From Erysipelotrichaceae bacterium (lineage in GTDB: Bacteria; Bacillota_I; Bacilli_A; Erysipelotrichales; Erysipelotrichaceae), in contig JAFRIG010000043.1 in the NCBI GenBank assembly GCA_017432895.1, positions 1 to 43,436 on the forward strand: a stretch of 43,436 bases of DNA, read 5' to 3'. Below the pieces are notes generated by a model. That model searched no databases. It was given only the letters and a program-made list of their open reading frames with translations, and was not told the origin of the DNA. The first letter of the stretch is position 1, and each line of letters opens with the position of its first letter. The position numbers were made by a program, and so were the translations under genes. Shown piece by piece: positions 33,120 through 40,293 of this stretch.

Positions 33120-33884
33120 TCATAGATCATACGCCTTTGATTGAACGATAGTGAGCTTATCAGAGAATATCTCACGACATATGCGCAGTTCCAGTTCCTG
33201 CCGATGTTCAAGGTGCTTCAAAAGATTTTCGTATTTTTTCAGATTTCGCTTTATAGCATATGGCGAATCAACAAAATATCCCATCAGCATCTCAAACCAG
33301 ATCTCGTTGCCGTCTTTATCTATCCGTTCTTTCCTTATCACATTGAGATTTCTTTCGATATCCGCTGTCTCTATATAGTAAATATGATAATCTTTGCCTT
33401 CAAGAGCCTTTCTCACTTCTCTATAGAAATCAAGGATCTCATCATCACTCATATCCCTGAAAAGGATCATATCTTCGACGCCGTTTTGCAACAAAGAACA
33501 CTCAAAGATATTATCGTTTCCTTTCCAATTGCGATATCTGCTCAGGACGATATCTTTGTATTCTTCAAAACCTATCCTTCCGTTATAGATCTCATAATTC
33601 TCCAGCTGCTGGTAGAAACTTCGATCTTCACTTTTTACCTTCGTATAACAGACGATGAAATGATCGCCTTCTTTACGGGTGTTGTTCAGGAACTGATCTT
33701 CCAGATCTTTCCATTGACTCAGGATCTGCGTATACTGCGATTCATTCATTAAGGCACACCAGGCCAGTTCGATCGGCGAATAGTCCCCTTCTTTGATTGC
33801 CGTATAGCCCGGATTCTTTTCCTTAAGCTTTTCAACCAGGGTACTCTTTCCGCTTCCCTGCAAACCTTCTACTAAATAATTCAT
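33120..33884 (-). CDS. P-loop nucleotide kinase-like protein
   Basis: 254 residues. MNYLVEGLQGSGKSTLVEKL is a Walker A motif (GLQGSGKST). FRDMSDDEILDFYREV and a YYIETADIERNL strand follow, with an Arg-containing lid near VIRKERID. The fold looks like the thymidylate/adenylate-kinase group, but no nucleoside-specific signature is recognised. GAGC AGTT-type leader sequence gives only a modest ribosome site. It stands between a GNAT gene and the CDP-alcohol phosphotransferase, without clear functional link. Confidence 0.75.
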   Translation of the reverse strand: MNYLVEGLQGSGKSTLVEKLKEKNPGYTAIKEGDYSPIELAWCALMNESQYTQILSQWKDLEDQFLNNTRKEGDHFIVCYTKVKSEDRSFYQQLENYEIYNGRIGFEEYKDIVLSRYRNWKGNDNIFECSLLQNGVEDMILFRDMSDDEILDFYREVRKALEGKDYHIYYIETADIERNLNVIRKERIDKDGNEIWFEMLMGYFVDSPYAIKRNLKKYENLLKHLEHRQELELRICREIFSDKLTIVQSKAYDL

Positions 33885-33969
33885 GATAAACTGCTCCTTA
33901 ACTTTTGTTTACTTAAGAAATCTGTTCTTCAAAACTTCCCATCTGCCTGATTTTTTACAAACCGGTTTA

Positions 33970-34473
33970 TCAGTTTGATAATTTCTTTTCTGTTCCGCTT
34001 CTGATCAGATGACCCTCTTCTATCGCCGCAAAGCTTGCCAAAGCACAGACAAAGATACCGCTATACTTAAGATCAATGATCGGAAGTGTTAACGGCAAAA
34101 GAAATAACGTTAGGCCTGTCACTTTATTCATCATTGAATGTATGACAACAAACTCTTTTCGCATGGCATATCCGGAAATGATGTTGATCACTTTGATCAG
34201 GGCGATGATGACAATCCAAATCAAAAGCCAGGATGGAATATCAAGTACCGGGATCATTTTTATTAGACAAATCGCTACCAGAACAAGATCAGCCACTGTA
34301 TCCAGTTTCGATCCAAAATCACTTACCGTATCCGTTTTTCTCGCAATCGCTCCATCTATCATGTCGCTGATACCGGCAAGGATATACAGAGTATAAAACG
34401 CAGGTGAAAACAAAGGAACAGAAAGTATTGCTATACTGCAAAAAAATCGAAAAATGGTGATGATATTTGCCAT
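33970..34473 (-). CDS. CDP-alcohol phosphatidyltransferase
   Basis: 167 residues when started at ATG 34473, which is two bases after the stop of the small glyoxalase-like remnant. The longer frame up to 34593 runs through that remnant in another frame and is not credible. The catalytic motif DGAIARKTDTVSDFGSKLD matches D-G-x2-A-R-x8-G-x3-D-x3-D exactly (Asp40, Gly41, Arg45, Gly54, Asp58, Asp62). Five to six membrane helices are seen. It transfers a phosphoalcohol from CDP-alcohol; the polar head group is unknown. Confidence 0.88.
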   Translation of the reverse strand: MANIITIFRFFCSIAILSVPLFSPAFYTLYILAGISDMIDGAIARKTDTVSDFGSKLDTVADLVLVAICLIKMIPVLDIPSWLLIWIVIIALIKVINIISGYAMRKEFVVIHSMMNKVTGLTLFLLPLTLPIIDLKYSGIFVCALASFAAIEEGHLIRSGTEKKLSN

Positions 34474-34474
34474 G

Positions 34475-34606
34475 TTACACCGGTATCCCCACCTCGATAA
34501 GAGCTTCGTCTTTATCAGGTGCCACATCAGGTTCGAACAAATCGTGATAAAAACTTTGAGCCTTTTCAATATCTTTAACAACGATCGATACACTCTTCAA
34601 CTTCAT
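34475..34606 (-). pseudogene. Collapsed VOC/glyoxalase-family gene (internal deletion)
   Basis: ATG 34606 to TAA 34475 gives 43 residues. Residues 1-24 (MKLKSVSIVVKDIEKAQSFY...) are the first strand and helix of a vicinal-oxygen-chelate domain, and residues 28-43 (VAPDKDEALIEVGIPV) match the terminal strand of the same domain. The ~80 residues in between, with the metal ligands, are missing in frame. AAAGGA is upstream, and the stop is one base before the CDP-alcohol phosphotransferase start, so the relic could now serve as a translational leader. Confidence 0.75.
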
Positions 34607-34648
34607 GGCAGAGTATCCTTTTAAGTGCCTTCAGTTAACTGTAATTTG

Positions 34649-34963
34649 TCAACTCAGCAGTGAACCATTATATTTCTTCTGCGCCACAACGATCATAAAT
34701 AAACCTATGACAAATCCTGCCAATAGTGGTATCCACCAAAGAGGTGAGTAGGCAATATCTAGCAGTCCTGACGCTATGATTCCGGCACCTATTATTATCA
34801 GCCCTATCCCTATCTGCCGCGTGTATGCTGTGATATCTGTCTTCTTTACATGTTTATAGTGATAGTCGTGTAAAATGGAAACCTTTTGTTTTTTCCATAG
34901 CAGCAGACCAAGAACGACACAAATCATTCCAACCGCAAACTCTATAACGACTCCGAGAATCAT
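34649..34963 (-). CDS. DUF3784-family small membrane protein
   Basis: 104 residues: TM1 (about 3-22), a cytosolic loop with VSILHDYHYKHVKKTDITAYTRQ, and two more TMs (about 50-68, 73-93). The His-Asp-Tyr-His-Tyr loop and following Tyr-Thr-Arg are the recurring DUF3784 pattern. Family function is unknown. It stands alone with 200 nt of mostly non-coding sequence upstream. Confidence 0.78.
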   Translation of the reverse strand: MILGVVIEFAVGMICVVLGLLLWKKQKVSILHDYHYKHVKKTDITAYTRQIGIGLIIIGAGIIASGLLDIAYSPLWWIPLLAGFVIGLFMIVVAQKKYNGSLLS

Positions 34964-34999
34964 TGTAAAACTTCCTCCATAATTGAAGATTCCTGCATT

Positions 35000-35116
35000 T
35001 CATTTTTTGATGATACAAGAAGCATAACTTCTTACGGTATCCAGAACGGACCGTTTTGTCTTTGCAAGTGAAATCTTATACCTGAGAAAACGTCTTCTTT
35101 TTTCGGTTCTTTTCAT
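35000..35116 (-). other. Basic 38-codon ORF in the gap between DUF3784 and fic
   Basis: ATG 35116 to TGA 35000 encodes MKRTEKRRRFLRYKISLAKT and a similar basic continuation. The same frame runs open a few codons upstream (DEKYYYW), so it could be the 3' relic of a longer gene. No ribosome site or family is recognised. Everything else in 34964-35163 shows no gene. Confidence 0.25.
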
Positions 35117-35163
35117 CCAGTAATAGTATTTTTCATCCAAATCTGTTTACTTTTGGACGAAAA

Positions 35164-36216
35164 TCATTTGCTGTCAGCACGAACATAAAACGTGCTTTTT
35201 CCGCTTCCTTCCCTTATCAACTCACCGGATTCCACCAGCTTTCTCAACGCCCCCTCAACAGAACTCAAGCTTAGTGCCGGGCAAAGATCCCTTATATCCC
35301 GTTTTGTGAAGCGCCCGATTTTATTCTGTGCAGCCAGCCTGACTGTATCCAAAGCCGACCGTTTTATCTCTACAAGCGCGAACCTTTCTTCAAAATCTCT
35401 GTATGCCGCAAGGATCGTCCCGAGAAGATACTTGATAAACGGCACCGGATCATTATTACCTTCATGCCATCCGATCTGAGAATCACCAAGGGCATTATAA
35501 TACAGATCCTTATTCTTCGCGATCTTTTCCTCAAGGGAAATATACTTTCCAACATAGAAGCCGTTTCTGTACAGCAATAGCGTCGTCAGAAGTCTGCTCA
35601 TCCGTCCATTACCGTCATTAAACGGATGAATACACAGAAAATCATGAATGAATACCGGAACGGCAATCAAAGGTTCAAGTTCCATATTGCCGATCACAAG
35701 ATTGTACTCTTCACAGATCCTATCCAGCGCAGCCGGTGTTTCATACGGGGCCAGGGGTGTAAACAATGTCTCCACATGACCATCCGGATAAGTTGCACTG
35801 TTATAGTTCTGGACGTTTTTGGTATGACCGGCAATCGGGTTGTTGGTATGGGAATATAGGATCTTATGCAACTGAAGGATGTAATTCTGTGTGATCGGAA
35901 TAGCGTCAAAGCTTTCATGAATGATCGACAAAACATCCCTGTATCCGGCGATCTCCTGTTCACTGCGGTTCTTAGGAGTGGTCTTTTCCTCAACAAGCTG
36001 ACGGATCCTGGTGTTTGTCGTTACGATCTCTTCGATCTCGTTGGATGCTTGAGTGCTCTGAATCTTTGCGATCTCAACCAGTTTTTCAAGTTCTTCCGGT
36101 CTTTGTTTCAGATACAATTCCTGCTTGCCTGCTTCCTTATAGATTGCCGCAACCAGTCCAAGTATTTCAGAATCCCATCTGGATTCCTTTATTGCCCTGT
36201 AGTTGAACCCTCTCAT
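35164..36216 (-). CDS. Fic-family AMP transferase-like protein with C-terminal winged helix
   Basis: 350 residues. The Fic core motif is HPFNDGNGRMSRLL (catalytic His and Gly-Asn-Gly-Arg) near 196-209. An N-terminal inhibitory-type helix STQASNEIEEI has the Ser-x3-Glu pattern of class II Fic proteins, but the final Gly/Asn is Glu. After about residue 285 a winged helix follows (GRFTKRDIRDLCPALSLSSV). Fic proteins attach AMP or related groups to target proteins. No separate antitoxin gene is seen, so control may be intramolecular and by its own wHTH on the promoter dyads. Confidence 0.88.
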   Translation of the reverse strand: MRGFNYRAIKESRWDSEILGLVAAIYKEAGKQELYLKQRPEELEKLVEIAKIQSTQASNEIEEIVTTNTRIRQLVEEKTTPKNRSEQEIAGYRDVLSIIHESFDAIPITQNYILQLHKILYSHTNNPIAGHTKNVQNYNSATYPDGHVETLFTPLAPYETPAALDRICEEYNLVIGNMELEPLIAVPVFIHDFLCIHPFNDGNGRMSRLLTTLLLYRNGFYVGKYISLEEKIAKNKDLYYNALGDSQIGWHEGNNDPVPFIKYLLGTILAAYRDFEERFALVEIKRSALDTVRLAAQNKIGRFTKRDIRDLCPALSLSSVEGALRKLVESGELIREGSGKSTFYVRADSK

Positions 36217-36237
36217 TCCCTTGCCTCCTTAGCATTT

Positions 36238-36296
36238 CCCTTATTTTACAACAGCATTTAAGGGTATTGTCAATCGTTTAAGGGGATATTCCCTTA
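36238..36296 (-). promoter_or_regulatory. fic promoter with four TAAGGG half-sites
   Basis: On the minus strand TTGACA (36268-36273) is the -35 and TGTAAA (36245-36250) the -10 at 17 nt. CCCTTA at 36238-36243, TAAGGG at 36259-36264, TAAGGG at 36279-36284 and CCCTTA at 36291-36296 surround it. The last two form an 18-bp dyad upstream of the -35. This layout fits cooperative autorepression by the Fic wHTH. Confidence 0.65.
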
Positions 36297-36435
36297 TTAT
36301 AGCTGACATATCGGGGGAATAATTGTTGTGATGCGACCTTGATTCAATTTGTGCACCAACTTGATGCGTGATTTCGGTTCCCATCATCTCGGTTTGCGAA
36401 ACAGATCGTTTCGTCATTTCATCTGATTTAGGTAA

Positions 36436-36567
36436 TATCAAAACTTCAAGATAAGTCCTCCGGATCTTCTTACAATGAAGTCTTTTGGCATATGAATAAA
36501 GTCGATCAATTTGTCTATCCCTGCGTCGAAGATAACTTGTCTATAAGTTTTCAGTTTTTGTACCTAC
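36436..36567 (-). pseudogene. 3' remnant of an AbiEi-type antitoxin gene
   Basis: On the minus strand one frame reads YLRRRDRQIDRLYSYAKRL and then RRTYLEVLI, which lines up with the C-terminus of the intact AbiEi at 39712 (YLKRKDRQINRLYTYAKML, RTYLEVLVS). An in-frame TAG at 36541-36543 and loss of the first 150 residues show it is dead. The frame runs on past the normal end to 36241 without homology that I can see. The stretch 36297-36435 holds no other gene. Confidence 0.72.
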
Positions 36568-36584
36568 TGTTACGAGTTCTATTG

Positions 36585-36785
36585 TTATAGCCACCGGACA
36601 TACTTTTCGAGGCGTTTTCCGTGCTTTGACCAGTCAGTCTCACCAAAGGTGAAATGCTCGTAAAAGTGCTTAAAATAAAGGATTTCTACGAGTTCTGTCT
36701 TTGTAGCAGCACTATAGTCTCGATGTGCCTCGTCTTTAGATTGTTGCTGCAATTTTCCAGACTCGTTCTCAGGAAGTGACGACAT
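36585..36785 (-). CDS. Small ORF between AbiEi remnant and recombinase
   Basis: 66 residues from ATG 36785, overlapping the recombinase stop by 17 nt. The sequence includes TELVEILYFKHFYEHFTFGE and ends LEKYVRWL, which is coding-like (aromatic and charged), but no ribosome site is close and no family is recognised. It might be a true downstream partner or a fragment of a larger gene lost with the remnant next to it. Confidence 0.35.
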   Translation of the reverse strand: MSSLPENESGKLQQQSKDEAHRDYSAATKTELVEILYFKHFYEHFTFGETDWSKHGKRLEKYVRWL

Positions 36786-38467
36786 TTTTTTTCGACTTGG
36801 AATTCCTCCTCGGAGGTTTGAAATCGTCACCGTTTTTCTTGTCTTTAAAACCGGTCTTATAGACAAATGTGATCATGGACGGATCTGCATTTCTTGCTTC
36901 ATCATACCCGCCGACAATCACTTTTTCAACGATGCTTTCAAAAACTTTTCGATCAAATTTTTCCAGGGTCGGGGCATCCGTCAGGAGCTTTCGCATTGCG
37001 TCGATTCTCTTGCGTAAATCCTTCTCGACACCGGCCTCTCCCTGCAGTTGCAACAGCTCTGTTGTCTTCAGCTGCTGCTCCCGCTCGATCTCCAGTTTCT
37101 TGTCTTCATAAGTACCAAAATCGATCTTCTGCTCCAGATGCATATCCAGCAGTCTCTGCATTTTGTTGTCCAGCTGTGCAAGTTCTTTCTTCACCGCCTC
37201 GATATTTTGTGCAGTGGTTTTCGAACGCAATGCTTCTTCTGTCCTCTGCAGGAATTCTTCCAGAACGTCCTTATGATCGTTGGTAATGATCCTGTAGGAT
37301 TCTACAAATGCGCTTTCCAGTACTGCCTCCGGGATCGCTTTACATTCCGGACAATTCTTCTTACCGTATTTTGAAGCAGCAATGCACATCCAGACTGTCT
37401 TGTTGTATCGAGATCCGCTGTGCCAGGATCTTCTGGTCAGACTGGAACCGCAGAAGCCACATTTGATCAAACAGCTGAACGAATATCGCCTGCTGTACTG
37501 TTCCCGATATTTGGAAGGATCCATGTTGGCGTTGGAATGACAGGCTGATCTCCTTTTCAGGATTTCCTGCGCCTGTTCCCATTCCTCTTCGGTAATAATC
37601 GCTTCGTGATGATCCTTCATCAGATATTGGTCAACTTCTCCGAGATTACCAAGCCTGCGCTTTGAGATCGGGTCAACCGTGAACGTCTTTCCCTGCAGGA
37701 GATCACCCTTATACTTTTCATTCTTGATGATCCCCATGACCGTGGTATCATACCAGCTTTTATTTCCTCGGTTCGTAAGGGCACCCATCTGTTCCAGCTC
37801 CCTGGCAATCACGTGAGCTCCCATCCCTTCGATATACCGCCTGAAAATATACCGGACGATCTTCGCTTCTTCTTCATTGACAGAAAGCGTTTTCGTCTGC
37901 GGGTCGTAATCATATCCCGGTGCTCCGGCAAATCCCACGATCTCGCCGCGGGACATTTTCATCGCCAGACCTTTCTTTACGTTGGAAGAAATGTTTTCTA
38001 CTTCCTGCTGTGCAACGGAACTGAGCACGACCAGCAGCAGTTCTCCATCCATGGAAAAGCGTATTGATATTCTCATCTTCGAAGAATACCGCAATATCCT
38101 TCTCCTTCAACATCCGGACATATTTCAATGTGTCCAATGTATTACGGGCAAAGCGGGAAATCGACTTCGTGATAACCATATCGATCTGACCGTTCATACA
38201 GTCATTGATCATTTTCTGGAAACCTTCGCGTTTTGCCACCTGGGTTCCGGTGATTGCCTCATCGGCATAAATACCGGCCATCATCCAGTCAACATTCTCG
38301 CTGATCTTATCTGTATAATACTGAACCTGCGACCGATAACTGTTCAGCTGATCTTCACTGTCTGTACTGACCCGGCAGTATGCCGCGACACGTTTACGTT
38401 CGATTGCTTTGTGTCCTCTGCGGTCAGTCACAGAAACCTGAGCCTTGATGATATCTACTTTTGCCAT
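36769..38467 (-). pseudogene. Large serine recombinase, broken by a 1-bp frameshift
   Basis: Frame one (38467 onwards) carries the resolvase catalytic domain: [14 protein letters not shown] with the nucleophilic Ser, then [16 protein letters not shown]. It reaches ENINTLFHG near 38050 and drifts out of homology. The correct continuation [13 protein letters not shown] is in the next frame, whose last 430 residues hold the recombinase domain, a zinc ribbon (KCGFCGSSL, WMCIAASKYGKKNCPECK) and a coiled coil. One extra T (AAAA at 38055-38058 on the plus strand) explains it; the original would be about 555-570 residues. Sequencing error in the homopolymer is possible. AAGGAGG precedes the ATG. Confidence 0.9.
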
Positions 38468-38486
38468 CTGCCTCGCCTCCTTTGCC

Positions 38487-38663
38487 TTACCTTACCTCAC
38501 GCGATTCAAAATCAGCAAGGATGTCAGACGGCACCTTATAATCTTTTTGAAGTTTTTTCTTGATGAGGGAATACTCGTTCTCTGTGATCAGTTTTGCAGA
38601 GAGCAGCGTAGCCAGATATGCCAGCTGCATGGAATAACGGATCAGCTTCTCATTCTTGTCCAT
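38487..38663 (-). CDS. 58-residue protein upstream of the recombinase, SHOCT-like
   Basis: ATG 38663 to TAA 38487. [20 protein letters not shown] forms one helix, then [19 protein letters not shown] resembles the short oligomerisation motif of SHOCT-type proteins often found before serine recombinases. AAGGAGG lies about 10 nt upstream. It ends 20 nt before the recombinase start and begins 38 nt after the MazF-like stop. It could be an antitoxin for that toxin or a recombination accessory factor. Confidence 0.65.
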   Translation of the reverse strand: MDKNEKLIRYSMQLAYLATLLSAKLITENEYSLIKKKLQKDYKVPSDILADFESREVR

Positions 38664-38701
38664 CTGAGCATCCCCTCCTTTCTGTCTTCAGTTTTCATGG
38701 T

Positions 38702-39076
38702 TCACGGAGCCTCGATACAATCAGGAATATCGAAGCCAAAATGATTCCTCACGGCTTCTTCGATTCCTGCTATATCCCTGGCATCCAGATGTCCGATCCA
38801 ACGGATCAGCCGATCCTTGTCGATCGTCTGCACCTGCTCCGCTTCCACCATCGAACGATAGCGTATAAATATCGAATGCTTAAGGATGTAATGGGTTTTC
38901 AGATGCGGTTTCTTGATCACCGTTGTCATCGGCACCATTGTTATCGTTGGAGAATAGATGCAGCCATCGTCATTCTGGATGATCACAATCGGACGCTTCC
39001 CGCCCTGCTCCGAGCCGTGAGGAATACCAAGATGCGCAAGGAAAACATCACCCTTGCGGTAAATTCGCTCTTTCAT
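38702..39076 (-). CDS. PemK/MazF-family endoribonuclease toxin
   Basis: 124 residues. YRKGDVFLAHLGIPHGSEQG starts the SH3-like PemK/MazF fold, GGKRPIVIIQNDDG carries the conserved Arg-Pro strand, and TITMVPMTTVIKKPHLKTHY the second strand with Thr. These enzymes cleave mRNA. No MazE-type antitoxin is directly upstream; the only small neighbour is the 58-residue protein downstream. GAGAGG precedes the ATG. It is first in the toxin, small ORF, recombinase order. Confidence 0.87.
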   Translation of the reverse strand: MKERIYRKGDVFLAHLGIPHGSEQGGKRPIVIIQNDDGCIYSPTITMVPMTTVIKKPHLKTHYILKHSIFIRYRSMVEAEQVQTIDKDRLIRWIGHLDARDIAGIEEAVRNHFGFDIPDCIEAP

Positions 39077-39113
39077 TGGTAATTCCTCTCTTCAGAATTG
39101 ATCTGTAATGTAT

Positions 39114-39443
39114 CACTGCCGGACACGGTGATCCGGCAGTGGAACGTCTATTTCTTCTATCACATATTTGTCCTCGACACCCCTGTGACATGGGAAGTCA
39201 CCAGACGGCTGAATGCTTTCAGCTCCATGGGCCTCTCACCCCCGCGAGGTTCTCCCGCAGCTGTCCCCATTGCGTGATCCCGGTTTCACCCGAGGCTGTG
39301 GCTGGACAGAAGTACCATTGTGCCCGTACGTTTCATCGCCTTGCCGGTAGCGATCCGGCATATATGAACGGCATAGTTCTCGCTCTTCCTTTTGGAGTCA
39401 CGGCGAATGGTTCAACTGGCTGACACTTTCATGTCCGTACGGG
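39114..39443. ncRNA. Candidate structured non-coding RNA element
   Basis: No convincing gene occupies 39077-39711, but at least six perfect inverted repeats do: CACTGCCGGA/TCCGGCAGTG (39114-39141, 10 bp), GTGAC/GTCAC (39185-39201), GCTGAA/TTCAGC (39208-39223), CTGTCC/GGACAG (39261-39309), CCCGTACG/CGTACGGG (39323-39443, 8 bp) and, nested in the latter, TGCCGG/CCGGCA (39342-39360) and TGAAC/GTTCA (39365-39414). The density and nesting indicate a folded RNA or DNA element. Strand is undecided: GAAA-type loops favour the minus strand. No match to a known class was identified by eye. Confidence 0.55.
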
Positions 39444-39462
39444 GATGTATCTGATGAATGAT

Positions 39463-39548
39463 ATTCAGTTTTCAAAGATCCACTTCACCGAGGGGGGAGG
39501 AATGCCTCCCCCTTACGGCTTCTATTCTAGGGTCAGTGAAAACTGAAT
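39463..39548. repeat. Nested inverted repeat upstream of abiE
   Basis: ATTCAGTTTTCA (39463-39474) and TGAAAACTGAAT (39537-39548) are perfect 12-bp inverted repeats 62 nt apart. Centred between them GGGGGAGG (39493-39500), loop AATG, CCTCCCCC (39505-39512) forms an 8-bp GC stem without a T-tract. It could be a small mobile repeat or an RNA-processing stem. Confidence 0.6.
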
Positions 39549-39565
39549 TTTAGCGCCAGAAGCGA

Positions 39566-39618
39566 CCGGTCACCGTCCTTTTTAAGACCGGCATGTTTCT
39601 TGAACCCTTCATTCAAGA
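39566..39618. repeat. Two operator-like dyads upstream of abiE
   Basis: CCGGTC (39566-39571) with GACCGG (39586-39591), and TCTTGAA (39598-39604) with TTCAAGA (39612-39618) around CCCTTCA. The second ends about 43 nt before the abiE -35. AbiEi antitoxins bind inverted repeats in their promoters, so these are candidate sites, though they lie further upstream than usual. Confidence 0.35.
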
Positions 39619-39660
39619 TTTTAATTATTTTCTGCTTTTATTTTTATCTGCCGAATTTAG

Positions 39661-39689
39661 TTGAAATTATGATCAGGATGATGTATACT
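39661..39689 (+). promoter_or_regulatory. Promoter of the abiE operon
   Basis: TTGAAA (39661-39666) and TATACT (39684-39689) with a 17-nt spacer, placed 22 nt before the start codon. A strong ribosome site GAGGAGG (39697-39703) follows. Confidence 0.8.
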
Positions 39690-39711
39690 CCAGAACGAGG
39701 AGGTGATGACT

Positions 39712-40293
39712 ATGATCGCGCTTAAAGCAAATCAGAAATACTACACAACAAGTGAGCTGAAAAACATGGGCTATTCCTACTATAAGATCGGCCAGATGGA
39801 AGAAAATGGTCAGCTGCACCGCATCAACCGCACCACATATGAGAATCTCTCCTATAAAGGCGATGAGAATGACTTCATCAATGCAGCTGCGTATGTTCCG
39901 GATGGTGTGATTTGCCTCATGAGTGCTGCCAGGTATTATGAACTGACCAATTTCCTCCCTGATGTAGTCGATGTTGCAATCGATCGGAAGAAGAAGGTCA
40001 GCACTCTTCCCAGCTGGCCGGAGATAAAGATATTCTATTTTGATCCTTCCCGTATGAATAACGGTGTTACTGAGATTACTGAGGGCGGCGATTCCTTCCG
40101 CATCTTTGACATCGAAAAGACTGTCGTTGATATCATTTATTACCGCAACAAGATTGGAATTGAAGAAACGTCAGAAGTACTGCGCAATTATCTCAAAAGA
40201 AAAGACCGGCAGATCAACCGACTGTATACCTATGCTAAGATGCTGCGCTGCGAATCGATCGTAAGAACTTATCTGGAGGTGCTTGTTTCATGA
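39712..40293 (+). CDS. abiEi: Type IV toxin-antitoxin AbiEi-family antitoxin
   Basis: 193 residues from ATG 39712, which stands 8 nt after GAGGAGG; the upstream GTG and ATG (39703, 39706) overlap or crowd that site. The N-terminus (LKANQKYYTTSELKNMGYSY) is a winged helix and the rest, with SFRIFDIEKTVVDIIYYRNK, matches the AbiEi C-terminal domain. AbiEi represses the operon and counters the AbiEii nucleotidyltransferase. It overlaps the toxin start by 4 nt (ATGA). A dead copy of its 3' end lies at 36436-36567. Confidence 0.9.
   Translation: MIALKANQKYYTTSELKNMGYSYYKIGQMEENGQLHRINRTTYENLSYKGDENDFINAAAYVPDGVICLMSAARYYELTNFLPDVVDVAIDRKKKVSTLPSWPEIKIFYFDPSRMNNGVTEITEGGDSFRIFDIEKTVVDIIYYRNKIGIEETSEVLRNYLKRKDRQINRLYTYAKMLRCESIVRTYLEVLVS

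Noticed and set aside
33970..34593. Longer start for the CDP-alcohol phosphotransferase at 34593
   Set aside because: The extra 40 residues are not membrane-like or conserved-looking and overlap the glyoxalase relic; the ATG at 34473 begins the normal family N-terminus.
36241..36441. 66-codon minus-strand ORF next to the fic promoter
   Set aside because: It is the read-through tail of the AbiEi relic frame and covers the fic promoter and its half-sites. No independent start signal.
39232..39249. CCTC...GAGG as a further stem of the RNA element
   Set aside because: Only 4-5 bp with a G-U pair and an alternative partner nearby; too weak to list with the others.
39139..39423. 94-codon plus-strand ORF in the MazF-AbiE gap
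   Set aside because: Its residues (many Cys, His, Pro and Ser) are atypical of the other genes, it lacks a ribosome site, and it lies over the inverted repeats that better explain the sequence.
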